A stretch of DNA of 64,000 bases from VRUE01 sp035318745. GTDB taxonomy: Bacteria > Actinomycetota > Thermoleophilia > Solirubrobacterales > 70-9. A program made the position numbers and the translations under genes. The notes beneath the pieces were generated by a model. That model was given only the letters and a program-made list of their open reading frames with translations. It was not told the DNA's origin and did not search any database. Position 1 is the stretch's first letter, and each line of letters opens with the position of its first letter. Positions 8,021 through 17,415 of this stretch are shown in pieces. The stretch spans positions 111,421 through 175,420 of the forward strand of contig DATHEA010000031.1 of the NCBI GenBank assembly GCA_035318745.1. Reading direction: 5' to 3'.

Positions 8021-8713
8021 ATGGCTCGCACCCGCGAAAAGCTGAAGGCCGCCGCGCGCACCGATTTCGGCTCGCGCAGCTCCCGCCGCCTGCGTGGCGA
8101 GGCGCTGGTGCCCGGCGTCGTCTACGGCGGCGGCGCGGAGGCGCGAGCATTCCAGGCGGGCGAACGTGAGATCCGCGCGGTCCTGGCCGGCGGCCAGGCG
8201 CTGTTCGACCTCGAGCTGGAGGGATCGAAAGCCGTACCGGTCGTGGTCAAGGAGCAGCAGTTGCACCCGGTGCGCGGCAACCTCCAGCACATCGACTTGC
8301 AGGAAGTGAAGCTGGACGAGGCGATCCAGGCCGAGGTAGCGATCGAGCTGGAAGGGGCCGAGACGGCGCCGGGCGTCAAAGAGGGCGGTGTGCTCGAGCA
8401 CGTCACCCGTGAGATCACCGTCGAAGCGCTGCCGACCGAGATCCCCGAGCGGCTGGTCGCCGATGTCTCCGAGATGCAGATCAACGACACGGTGCAGCTG
8501 TCCACGATCGCTGCGCCCGAGGGCGTCAAATTCGTCGCCGAGGACCCCGATGAGGTCACGATCGCCACCCTTTCGCCGCCGCGTGTCGAGGAAGAGCCCG
8601 AGCCCGCCGTCGAGGAGGAGGCCGAGCTGGTCGGCGAGGAGGGCGAGGCCCCGGCCGCCGAGGACGGCGGCGATTCGGGCGACGGCGGCGATTCGGGCGA
8701 CTCCGGGGAGTAA
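8021..8713 (+). CDS. rplY: 50S ribosomal protein L25 (CTC form)
   Basis: A 230-residue L25 of the long general-stress (CTC) type. An N-terminal 5S rRNA-binding L25 domain (ARTDFGSRSSRRLR ... VPGVVYGG) is followed by the beta-rich TL5 domain. The last ~45 residues are a low-complexity acidic tail rich in Glu, Ala, Gly, Ser and Asp (repeats of GDSGD), longer than in many homologues. ATG at 8021 starts the recognisable domain; upstream in-frame codons overlap the divergent kinase gene and are not credible. It is followed by a long hairpin element and then pth, the usual neighbour of rplY. Confidence 0.95.
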   Translation: MARTREKLKAAARTDFGSRSSRRLRGEALVPGVVYGGGAEARAFQAGEREIRAVLAGGQALFDLELEGSKAVPVVVKEQQLHPVRGNLQHIDLQEVKLDEAIQAEVAIELEGAETAPGVKEGGVLEHVTREITVEALPTEIPERLVADVSEMQINDTVQLSTIAAPEGVKFVAEDPDEVTIATLSPPRVEEEPEPAVEEEAELVGEEGEAPAAEDGGDSGDGGDSGDSGE

Positions 8714-8720
8714 CCCCGCC

Positions 8721-8880
8721 GTGACTATCCGAGAATCCGCGTGTGCGGCTGGCGAGCGCCGGACCAAGCGGGGCAAGGACGCAGGGAGGCCGAATAGCAG
8801 CGCTATTTGGCCGACCGAGGACGCCGCCCCGCGCAGTGTCCGCCGCCGCCAGGTGTGCGCGGGGATTCTCGGATAGTCAC
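8721..8880. repeat. Long hairpin element, core type A (160 bp)
   Basis: Terminal arms of at least 18 bp (GTGACTATCCGAGAATCC and its complement) enclose a core containing GCAAGGACGCAGGGAG, then a small hairpin, then CGACCGAGGACGCCG. The same core words occur in the same order at 23340-23442, with wholly different arms. The element fills nearly the entire gap between rplY and pth and ends 3 bp before the pth start codon. Confidence 0.82.
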
Positions 8881-8883
8881 GAC

Positions 8884-9507
8884 ATGTCGATCTTCCGCCG
8901 CCGCAGGGCCCGCGGCGGGAGCGGTGCCGAGCAAGGCGACGGCGACCGCATCCTCATCGTCGCCCTCGGCAACCCCGGCAGCGAGCACGCCGGCAGCCGC
9001 CACAACGTCGGCTTCGAGGTAGCGGAGGAGCTCTCGCGGCGCTGGGATCTATCCAGCGCGAGGAAGAAGTTCGGCGGCCTGATCGCCGAAGGGCGCATCC
9101 GGCCTGGCGGTCCGCGGGTGGCGATCCTGCTGCCGCAGACTTACATGAATGCCTCCGGCGACTCGGCCGGACCGGCGCGCGGCTCGCTCAAGGCGCCGCT
9201 GGACCGGGTCGTCGTCCTGCACGACGAGATCGACCTTCCCTTCGGCGAGGTGCAGAGCCGCCTCGGCGGTGGCCTGGCAGGCCACAACGGCCTGAAGAGC
9301 CTCAAGCGGGGCCTGGGCAGCGCCGACTTCTGGCGTGTCCGGGTCGGCGTCGGGCGCCCCGACTCGACCGACCCTGAGATCGTCTCTGCCTACGTGCTCG
9401 GCCGCTTCCGCGAGCCCCGCGCCGAGGTCCAGGCCTTGATCGGCCACGCGGCTGACGAGGCCGAGCGCCTCGTCGAGCAACTAGGCTCCCCCGCCGATGA
9501 GCGCTGA
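8884..9507 (+). CDS. pth: Peptidyl-tRNA hydrolase
   Basis: A 207-residue enzyme that frees tRNA from prematurely released peptidyl-tRNA. The core is intact: ALGNPGSEHAGSRHNVGF carries the active-site Asn and His, then QTYMNASG, VLHDEIDLPFGEVQ with the catalytic Asp, and GGLAGHNGLKSL. ATG at 8884 adds a basic ~20-residue N-terminal extension (MSIFRRRRARGG) before the first strand. The start is 3 bp after a long hairpin that could fold over the ribosome-binding site in the transcript. The gene's end overlaps the enoyl-CoA hydratase gene by 11 nt. Confidence 0.95.
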   Translation: MSIFRRRRARGGSGAEQGDGDRILIVALGNPGSEHAGSRHNVGFEVAEELSRRWDLSSARKKFGGLIAEGRIRPGGPRVAILLPQTYMNASGDSAGPARGSLKAPLDRVVVLHDEIDLPFGEVQSRLGGGLAGHNGLKSLKRGLGSADFWRVRVGVGRPDSTDPEIVSAYVLGRFREPRAEVQALIGHAADEAERLVEQLGSPADER

Positions 9508-10222
9508 GCGCACCAGCTACGAGGTCGACGCCCAGGGCGTCGCGCTGCTGCGCCTGGAGCGCCCCGAGGCCCGCAACGCGATCGACACGCAGATGCTGGT
9601 CGAGATGCTCGAGCACCTGGCCGTCGCCCGTGCCGACGATTCGGTCCGCGTCCTCGTGATCAGCTCCTCCGACCAGATGGGCCTCTCGGCCGGCGCCGAC
9701 GTCAAGGAGCGGCTGGACGAGGAGGGCAAGGTCCGTCGCATGCAGCTCTTCGCCGACCTCTACGACGCGATCGTTGCCTTCCCCAGGCCGACGGTGGCCG
9801 CCTGCCACGGCGACGTGGTCGGCGGCGGCGCCGAGATCGCCGTCGCCTGCGACATGCGGGTCGGCGGCGCCAACCTGCGCATGCGCTTTCCCGGCGCCGC
9901 GCTCGGCGTCCCGGTCGGGCCGGCCCGCCTCGTCACCCTCTGCGGCCTGGCCACGGCCAAGTACCTGCTGCTGACCTCGCGCACGGTCGGCGCTGATGAG
10001 GCCCTGCGCCTCGGCCTCGTAAACCGCGTCGCACCGGCGGCGGCGACCGAGGAGGCGGCACTGGAGCTGGCCGCGTCCGTCGCCACCCACCCACCTGAAG
10101 CGGTCGCCCGACTGAAGCGCATGCTGCACGAGTGGGACGACGTCGAGGGACGCTCCAAGATCGAGGGCGTGGGCCAGGTCGAGTGGGCTCGAACCGGGCC
10201 GGGCTTGCCGCAACCGGACTAG
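9497..10222 (+). CDS. Enoyl-CoA hydratase/isomerase family protein
   Basis: A 241-residue crotonase-fold protein. The oxyanion-hole segment is SAGADVKER near residues 58-66, followed by ACHGDVVGGGAEIAVACDMRV and the trimerisation-side segment FPGAALGVPVG. The first canonical catalytic Glu appears to be replaced in the GPARLVTLCG region, so the substrate and exact reaction (hydration or isomerisation) are uncertain. The ATG overlaps the end of pth by 11 nt, which points to co-translation although the functions are unrelated. Confidence 0.88.
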   Translation: MSAERTSYEVDAQGVALLRLERPEARNAIDTQMLVEMLEHLAVARADDSVRVLVISSSDQMGLSAGADVKERLDEEGKVRRMQLFADLYDAIVAFPRPTVAACHGDVVGGGAEIAVACDMRVGGANLRMRFPGAALGVPVGPARLVTLCGLATAKYLLLTSRTVGADEALRLGLVNRVAPAAATEEAALELAASVATHPPEAVARLKRMLHEWDDVEGRSKIEGVGQVEWARTGPGLPQPD

Positions 10223-10299
10223 CGCTGAATTTTCTCGCCATCGCCGCCACACAAGGTAGGGTCGCGCCGTCTGTCCACGCTCGTCCTCCGGAGGGTCAC

Positions 10300-12615
10300 T
10301 TGAGAGTCCCCGCTTTTGTCCTGATCGTCCTCGGCTGCCTGCTCGCCGTGCCTGCTGCCGCGCTTGCCGCCGAATACACCGTCCACAGCGCGCTCGATGA
10401 ACCGGACAACAATGTGGGCGTCGCCGGCTGTATGACCGCCGCTGGCAAATGCACCCTGCGTGCGGCGATCCAGGAGTCGAACAACTCCACCGGGACCACC
10501 GACACGATCAAATTTATTGCCGCATTCGACGGCGAGCTCGCCGACACAATTCCGCTGGGCTCGAGCCTGCCGGCAATCGTCGATCCTGTCCGCATCGACG
10601 GCGACGCCAACGCTGTGGGGGGCCAGTGCACTACGGCCGCCGCCATCAAAGGCCCATGCGTCGGCATCGGCGGGCCCGCCGCTGGCTCCGCCCTGACTGT
10701 TCAGAACGCCAACGGCGTCGAAATCGAAGGGCTCGCCGTGAGTGGTGTCGCGGCCGGAACCGCGATCAACGTGATCGACAGCTCCACCGGCTTCCAGGCC
10801 CGCGATAACTGGATCGGCGTCAAGCTCGACGGCACCCCCGGCGCCGACAACAAGGGCATCTTCCTCGACCCCGATTCGGACGGCGCCACGATCGGCGGCC
10901 TCACCGCCGCCGCCCGCAACGTCATCTCCAACAACGCGCTGGAGGGGCTCGACGCCGAGGGGGCCGACTCGGTGATCGTCCAGGGCAATTACCTCGGGGT
11001 CGCGCCCGACGGGTTTACGCCGGCGCCGAACGCCAAGGACATCGAGGTCACCGGCTCGACCTCTGGCGGTGGCTTCTCGGCGGCCAATGCTCTGATCGGC
11101 GCCAAGGTCGAAGGGGCGGCGCTGATGAGCGAAGCTTGCGATGGCGGCTGCAACGTGATCTCGGGGGCCACCGCGACGGCACTCGACCTCACCGGCGACC
11201 CCCTGTTGGGCGAGAAACCGGCCGTCGCGCCGGTTGTTCGCGGAAACTATGTCGGCCTCGATGCCACCGGCTTTACGCCGGTCGCGAGCAGCGCCACCTT
11301 CGACATCTTGGTCGGCGAAGCCGACGAAGCGCGGGTCGGAGGCCCGGACGAAGGGGATGCCAACTTCGTCGCCGGCGGTGGCTACGGCGTCTATGCCGAA
11401 AAAGGCGAGGCCCTGCAGGTGTTCGGCAACGAGATCGGCTTCAACTACCTTGGGAACCCGGTCACCCCGCCGTCGACGGTGGGGATGTTCATCTACTCCC
11501 TCGGCGTCGCCATACCCCCGGTGGTGAGCGAAAACGCGATCCACATGAATGGCGGGGTGGGCATCGAACAGCGCTTCGGCGGAAGCGAGATCTCAGAAAA
11601 CCTGATCGTCGGCGGCCAGTACGGCGTCTTCACGGAAGGCGAACCGGGCGCGTTCGGCGGCAATCAAATCGCCGGCAACTCGATCATCGAATCTGAAGCG
11701 AATGGCATCCTGATCGAAAACGACCTCAACGAAGTCATCGGCAACGTCATCACCGAAGCCGGCGGCGCCGGAGTGCGCATCAAGAACCCGGCGACTCTCC
11801 TCGTCGCCACCGGCAACCACGTCGGCGGGGACTCGCAGACCGAAGAAAACACGTTCCTCGCAAACGGCGGCCCGGCAATCGAAATTATCGATGAGGTGGA
11901 CGCCGGCGTGGAAAGCGAGAACGAGATTGCCCGTAACAAGGGCCTGTTCAACGGGGGGCTCTTCATCGACCTCGTGGGCGAGGCAAACGGCGAAATCAAA
12001 CCGCCGGCTTTTGCGACCGCGACGCAGTCGACCGCCAGTGGCAGCGGGACGATGGCAAACGCCAGGATCCGGGTCTTCGCGAACGCGACCAAATCGCCGG
12101 GGCAGATCGGCGGCTTCCTGGCGGAAACCGTGGCGGACGGCAAAGGAAACTGGAAAGTCACCTACCCGTCCATCGCGACGGGAACGGCCATCGGCGCGAC
12201 GCAGACGAACCCGGCAGGCGGCACCTCCGAGCTGTCCTACGCGACGACCATCGCGGATCCCGACAAAGGCGGCGGCAAAGACGACGGCAAAGTCATCGTC
12301 GACCCGGTCTGCAAGCTCTCCGGCGGCGGCAGGCTATGCCTGGTTGACAAGAAGGCGCCGGAGACCAAGATCACCAAAGGGCCGAAAGCGAAAATCCACT
12401 CGACCACGGCCAAGTTCAAATTCAGCTCCAGCGAGTCGGGCTCGAGCTTCGAATGCAAGCTCGACAAAAAGCCCTTCAAGAAGTGCAAGTCGCCGAAGAG
12501 GTACAAGAAGCTGAAGCCCGGTAAGCACGTCTTCAAGGTGCGGGCAATCGATGCTGCGGGCAACGTCGACGGCACCCCGGCGAAGAGGAAGTTCCGCGTC
12601 CTCGCCGAGGGCTGA
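10300..12615 (+). CDS. Secreted right-handed parallel beta-helix protein with CSLREA-like N-terminus
   Basis: A 771-residue exported protein. TTG at 10300, preceded by GGAGGG at good spacing, gives a classic signal peptide (MRVPAFVLIVLGCLLAVPAA, cleavage after ALAA). A CSLREA-like module follows (CTLRAAIQESNN). Residues ~130-580 are repeats of short beta strands with Asn-rich turns (NVISNNALEG, IQGNYLGV-type), typical of parallel beta-helix surface proteins. The last ~90 residues form a Lys-rich Ig-like module with a Cys pair (FECKLDKKPFKKC) that is common at the C-terminus of such proteins in this group. Function is unknown; a surface or carbohydrate-binding role is inferred. The 3' half prefers GAA and AAA codons more than its neighbours do. 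Confidence 0.83.
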   Translation: MRVPAFVLIVLGCLLAVPAAALAAEYTVHSALDEPDNNVGVAGCMTAAGKCTLRAAIQESNNSTGTTDTIKFIAAFDGELADTIPLGSSLPAIVDPVRIDGDANAVGGQCTTAAAIKGPCVGIGGPAAGSALTVQNANGVEIEGLAVSGVAAGTAINVIDSSTGFQARDNWIGVKLDGTPGADNKGIFLDPDSDGATIGGLTAAARNVISNNALEGLDAEGADSVIVQGNYLGVAPDGFTPAPNAKDIEVTGSTSGGGFSAANALIGAKVEGAALMSEACDGGCNVISGATATALDLTGDPLLGEKPAVAPVVRGNYVGLDATGFTPVASSATFDILVGEADEARVGGPDEGDANFVAGGGYGVYAEKGEALQVFGNEIGFNYLGNPVTPPSTVGMFIYSLGVAIPPVVSENAIHMNGGVGIEQRFGGSEISENLIVGGQYGVFTEGEPGAFGGNQIAGNSIIESEANGILIENDLNEVIGNVITEAGGAGVRIKNPATLLVATGNHVGGDSQTEENTFLANGGPAIEIIDEVDAGVESENEIARNKGLFNGGLFIDLVGEANGEIKPPAFATATQSTASGSGTMANARIRVFANATKSPGQIGGFLAETVADGKGNWKVTYPSIATGTAIGATQTNPAGGTSELSYATTIADPDKGGGKDDGKVIVDPVCKLSGGGRLCLVDKKAPETKITKGPKAKIHSTTAKFKFSSSESGSSFECKLDKKPFKKCKSPKRYKKLKPGKHVFKVRAIDAAGNVDGTPAKRKFRVLAEG

Positions 12616-13416
12616 TCAGCCCGACCAGCTGGTCGGGTCGAGAGTCGTGCTTCTGTCAAGCGCTGGGTTCGCCCGCAGGCGATCGGCGACGTTGGCGCAT
12701 GAGGTCACCCAGAGATGGCCGGTGCCGCCGGCCGAGTTCATTCGCTCGAGCAGCTCCGCGAGGTTTTGCTCACCGAGCCAGGCGAGCAGGGGGAGGTGGA
12801 GGACGACTGACATGAAGCCACCGTCCCGTCGCAGACGTTCGACCTCGCTTATCAGGTAGGTGAGGAAAGCCCGCGGAGCCAGTGGGTCCGGCGAGCCGGT
12901 CATCTGCTCGCGGACGGGGTCCAGGCCGGGGAGCATTGAGGTGGCGTCCACATGGCGCCACTGGAAGGGGAGCAGGGCGACGCCGCCTTCGACACCGGCG
13001 CCTTCGCCGGCCGGCGAGCAGTAGCTAAGGCCTGCCTTGCGCAGCACCCCGATACCGTCCTTCCCCAGCTGGCCGCCGGGCGGGCGCATGCCGGCGATCT
13101 CCAGGCCCAGTCCCGCGAAGGCCTCGATGCCGCGTGCCAGGTTCTCCGCCTGCTCTGCCGCCGTCAGCTCGCCCCACGTCTCGTGGCGCCAGGCGTGGTA
13201 GGCGACCTCGTGGTCGGCCGCGCCGATCTCCTGCAACGCCCCGGGATCGAGTTCTGCGTTGACGCCCTCCGCGAAGAAGGTCGCCGTCAAGTCGTGCTCG
13301 CCGAGCCGCTTCAGCAAGCCTGGCAGCGCCTGGGCCGCACTCGATGCCTCGTCGACGCCGAGGTTGTCGAAGCTGAGGCAGAGCGCACCGCGGGCGCCGC
13401 CCGGCCAGGCGGGCAT
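12616..13416 (-). CDS. Polysaccharide deacetylase-like (NodB-fold) protein
   Basis: A 266-residue cytoplasmic-looking protein with the order of motifs of carbohydrate esterase family 4: LSFDNLG in place of the usual TFDDG, FFAEG, YHAWRHETW corresponding to the zinc-binding HxxxH, and MRPPGGQ corresponding to RxPxG. The second Asp of the first motif is Asn, so activity could be altered. ATG at 13416 starts the domain directly; no signal peptide is present. It follows a small membrane protein gene by only 4 nt on the same strand and converges with the beta-helix gene. Confidence 0.82.
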   Translation of the reverse strand: MPAWPGGARGALCLSFDNLGVDEASSAAQALPGLLKRLGEHDLTATFFAEGVNAELDPGALQEIGAADHEVAYHAWRHETWGELTAAEQAENLARGIEAFAGLGLEIAGMRPPGGQLGKDGIGVLRKAGLSYCSPAGEGAGVEGGVALLPFQWRHVDATSMLPGLDPVREQMTGSPDPLAPRAFLTYLISEVERLRRDGGFMSVVLHLPLLAWLGEQNLAELLERMNSAGGTGHLWVTSCANVADRLRANPALDRSTTLDPTSWSG

Positions 13417-13420
13417 CGCC

Positions 13421-13948
13421 TCAGTCCTCCAGCAGCGCCGCGCTCCAGCGCTCGGGATCGCGCTTGGCCTGCTCGCGCGCCCAGCGGAAGTGATGATCGG
13501 CCGAGGCGAGCAGGATCGGGAAGTTGAGCAGGCCGGCAAGGGCGAAGCCGCGGGAGCCGCGCTTGGTCTCGGTCAGCAGGCTGAGCGCGCTGGAGATCCC
13601 CCAGGCCCAGAGAACGGCGTTGTAGGCGGGGAGCTGGTCCTCGCGCAGGCCCTCGGCTTCGTCGAGCATCGGCAGCCCCCCGTGCAGCGACCAGGGCCAC
13701 GCCTTGAAGTGGACGGCGACGCCGGCTACGCCGATGCCCGCGTTGAGGGCGGAGAGGCGCTCGTCCCACTTGCCGCCGCGGACCGCGGCCACGAGTCCCA
13801 GCGGGATCAGGGCGCCCCAGAGCGCATAGGCCCCCCGCCGGCCGAGCTGCGGCTCGAAGACCAGGCCGACTCCGGCACGCGTCTCGAAGGCGTTGTGGGC
13901 GAAGAGCCCGAGGGTCGAGCCGGCGGCGAATGGGCGTCGCAGTCGCAT
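13421..13948 (-). CDS. Hypothetical integral membrane protein
   Basis: A 175-residue protein with about four hydrophobic segments (around residues 8-20, 38-58, 66-85 and 110-128) and a charged C-terminus (HHFRWAREQAKRDPERWSAA). No family is recognised. It is the first gene of a two-gene unit with the polysaccharide deacetylase-like gene and diverges from mfd across a 74-bp gap. A role with the deacetylase in envelope polysaccharide handling is only a guess from proximity. Confidence 0.7.
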   Translation of the reverse strand: MRLRRPFAAGSTLGLFAHNAFETRAGVGLVFEPQLGRRGAYALWGALIPLGLVAAVRGGKWDERLSALNAGIGVAGVAVHFKAWPWSLHGGLPMLDEAEGLREDQLPAYNAVLWAWGISSALSLLTETKRGSRGFALAGLLNFPILLASADHHFRWAREQAKRDPERWSAALLED

Positions 13949-14022
13949 TCCGAGGCAGCGTAGCCCCTCGAACTAGAATCGTCTGCTCTGCCCGATCGGC
14001 TGATCCGGGCGTTCCGTCTGCC

Positions 14023-17000
14023 ATGAGCCTTCGTCCCTTACTAGAGATAGCCGCCGACAACGAGCGCCTGCACGCGCTCGCCGGCGAAGTGCGCACCGCA
14101 AGCGGCGGCTCACCGGTCGAGATCGGCGCCTCGTCCACTCTTCGCCCGCTGCTGCTGGCGACTCTGCTCGAGGACGATCGTGGCCTGGCCGGCCGCCCGG
14201 CGCTGCTTGTCAGCGCCGACGATCGCTCGGCCCGCGATCTCGCCGCCGATCTGCGCGCCTACCTGGCGCCCCGCCGGGTCCGCTTCTACCCCTCGCGTGG
14301 AACGGGCTACGCCTCGCACGTCACCCCGCCCCCCCACCTGGTCGGACTGCGGATCGACGCAATCGAGGCATTGCGCAACGAAGAGGACGCGGTTGTAGTC
14401 GCCGGCGCCACCGCGCTCGCCGAGGCGGTGCCGGACGCCTCGCTGCGTCCTGCCGGCTTCACGCTCGAGGCGGGCGGCGAAGTCGAGCTCGACGCCGCCG
14501 CACGCGATCTCGCGGCCGCCGGCTACGCGCGGGTCGAGCAGGTCGAGGAGCGCGGCCAGTTCGCCGTCCGCGGCGGCATCCTCGACGTCTATCCGGCGAC
14601 CGAGGAGCGCGCCGTGCGGATCGAGCTCTTCGGCGACGAGATCGAGTCGATGCGCTGGTTCTCGACCTTCACCCAGCGCTCGCTCGGCGACGCCGAGCGG
14701 GTCGAGCTGGCGCCCGCTGCCGAGCTCGATGCCGAGCATCGCGAACTGGCCGAGCTGGCCGCGATGGAGGCAGCCGAGGAGAGCAAGGAGCCGCCGAGCC
14801 CGGCCGAGGTCCTGCCGCTCGAGCATTTCGGTCCCCCGCTGGATCTCGTCCCTGCCAAGGCGGCCGTGATCCTTGCTGCGGCCGAGGAGATCGAGCCGGC
14901 GCTGCGCGATCACTGGGAGGACGCGACGGCGGCGATGCACGCCGACGACGCCCGCCACCTCTACGTCGAGGTGGCGGCGCCGCTCGCCGCCCGCGCGATC
15001 CTCGCCGTAAGCGGCGCCGGGGAGGACGACGAGGGGGCGTTCCGTGCCTCGCGCGCCGAGTCCCCGGCGCGCAGCGTCAAAGAGGCCGAGGGCGAGCTGG
15101 AGAAACTTGTCCGCTCCGGCTACCGCACGGTCGTCGCCTTTGATAGCCGCGGCGAGGCAGAGCGCTCGCGCTACAGCCTCGAACGGCTCGACGCGGCCCT
15201 GCTCGACGGGGGCCGCCTCTCGCCGGACCCCGGTCTTGCTTTCGCCGAGGCACGCCTGCGCGAGGGCTTTGTCAGTCCGGAGCTGCGCCTCGCCGTCTAC
15301 CCGTTCCGCCGCCTCGTCCACAGGCGCCGGCGCGTCGAGGAGCGTGCGCCGGGCGCCGGCAAGGACCGCCTCGCCTTCAGCGATCTTCGCGTCGGCGACT
15401 ACGTCGTCCACGAGGACCATGGCGTCGCCCGCTTCGCCGGCTTCGAGACGCGCGAGGTCGGCGGCATCAGCCGCGACTACCTCTACCTCGAATACAAGGG
15501 CGAGGACCGCGTCTATGTCCCCACCGACCAGCTGGCAAAACTGAGCCGCTACGCCGGTGCGGGCGCCGAGCCCTCGCTCTCGGCGCTCGGCGGCAAACGC
15601 TGGCAGAACATGAAGGCCCGCGCCCGCAAAGCGGCTGGCGCCCTGGCCGGCGAGCTGCTCAACCTCTTTGCCGAGCGGCGGACCCGCAAAGGTCACGCCT
15701 TCACCCCGGACGGCGAATGGCAGATCGCGATGGAGACGGCCTTCCCCTACCGCGAGACCGCCGACCAGATGGAGGCGATCGAGGCGGTCAAGGGCGACAT
15801 GGAATCGGAGCAGCCGATGGACCGGCTGATCTGCGGCGACGTCGGCTTCGGCAAGACCGAGGTGGCGCTGCGGGCAGCGGTCAAGGCCTCCTCCGACGGC
15901 AAGCAGGTGATGATGCTGGCGCCGACGACGATCCTCGCTCAGCAGCACTTCGGTACCTTCCGCGAGCGCCTCGCCGACCTCCCCTTCACCCTCGACTGGG
16001 TCTCGCGCCTGCGCAAGCCGGCGGAAGTCAAAGGGGTGCTGAAGCGCTTCGAGGCGGGCGAGATCGATGTCCTGGTCGGCACCCACCGGTTGCTCTCACG
16101 CGACGTTCGCGCCAAGGACCTCGGCCTCCTGATCGTCGACGAGGAGCAGCGCTTCGGCGTCTAGCAGAAGGAGCTGCTGCGGCAGTTGAAGCTGAAGGTC
16201 GACGTGCTGTCGCTGTCGGCGACGCCGATCCCGCGCACCCTGCAGATGAGCCTGGCGGGGCTGCGCGACATCTCGACGATCGAGACGCCGCCCGAGGGGC
16301 GGCGGCCGGTCCGCACCTACGTCGGCCCCTACGACGAGGACCTGGTGCAGCGGGCGCTCGAGCGCGAGCTCGAGCGCGGCGGCCAGGCCTTCTTCCTCCA
16401 CAACCGGATCGAGAGCCTGCCCGAGGTCGCCGAGCAGCTGCGCGGGCTCGTCCCCAAGGCGCGCGTGGTCGAAGCCCACGGCCAGATGGACGAGGGGGAG
16501 CTGGAGAAGACGATGATGGGCTTCCTGCGCGGCGAAGCCGACTGCCTTGTGACGACGACGATCATCGAGTCGGGACTCGACATCCCCACCGCCAACACGC
16601 TGATCGTCGAGCGCGCCGACCGGCTCGGGCTTGCTCAGGCCTACCAGATCCGCGGCCGGGTCGGGCGCTCCCGCGAGCGCGCCTTCGCCTACCTGCTCTA
16701 CCCCTCCGCCGCGGCGCTGACCGAGGACGCCGCGGCCCGCCTGACCACCCTTGCCGACCACACCGAGCTCGGTTCCGGCTTCAAGATCGCGATGCGCGAC
16801 CTCGACATCCGTGGCGCCGGCGACCTGCTTGGCGACGAGCAGTCAGGCCATGTCGCCGCGGTCGGCTTCGAGCTCTACTGCCAGATGATCGACGAGGCCG
16901 TGGCCGAGGCGAGCGCGGCTGGGGAGGAGGGCGAGGAGGCGCCGGAGCCGTTGCGCTTCGACGTCCCGGTCGACGCCTACCTGCCGGCCTCCTTCATTCC

Positions 17001-17415
17001 CTTCGAGGCGGCGAAGATCGATATCCACCGGCGCATCGTCGCCGCCCGGGCGCCGGGCGACCTGCGGGCGATCCGGGATGAGCTCAGCGACCGTTTTGGG
17101 CCGCCACCGGTCGAGGCCGAGAACCTGCTGGCGTTGCAGCGGGCTCGAATCGAGTTGCGTCTGGCCGGCGCCCGTAGCGTCGAGCTGCGTGGCGGCAGGC
17201 TGAGCGTGGTGGGGATCGAGCTCGATTCCGAGCAGGCGAGCGAGCTGCGCGAGCAGGTCGAGGGGGCCCTGTACGAGTGGCGCGAGAAGACTGCCTCGGT
17301 GCGCGTTCCGGACGAGCCCGAGGCACGTCTAGCCGCGGTACTGGCGATGGCCGAGGGTCTGCGCGAGGCGGGGCGCTCGCAAATGGTCGAAAAAGATATG
17401 CTCCCAGCTTCGTGA
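14023..17415 (+). pseudogene. mfd: Transcription-repair coupling factor mfd interrupted by in-frame TAG at codon 714
   Basis: The frame reads as a complete Mfd of about 1130 codons except for one TAG at 16162-16164. Before it are the UvrB-like N-terminus, the CarD-like RNA polymerase interaction domain (residues ~455-510, RVGDYVVHEDHG), Walker A GDVGFGKTE at 605 and the DEEQRFGV Walker B box at 706-713. After it the same frame continues with QKELLRQLK, motif III LSATPIPRTL, IIESGLDIP, QIRGRVGRS and the C-terminal module. In homologues the interrupted position is a charged residue within RFGVxQKE; AAG to TAG would be a single change. Nothing else is damaged. A recent nonsense mutation, a base-call error or read-through are all possible. 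The TTG at 16186 could restart a helicase-less C-terminal half. It ends in a GTGA overlap with the PPIase gene. Confidence 0.9.

Noticed and set aside
14110..16086. Long antisense frame (658 codons) opposite mfd
   Set aside because: High GC content creates long shadow frames; the mfd motifs on the plus strand are unambiguous and the antisense product has no recognisable domain.
16162..16164. Pyrrolysine or other recoding at the mfd TAG
   Set aside because: No suppressor tRNA or recoding element is seen nearby, and all other genes tested end at normal stops; mutation or base error is simpler.
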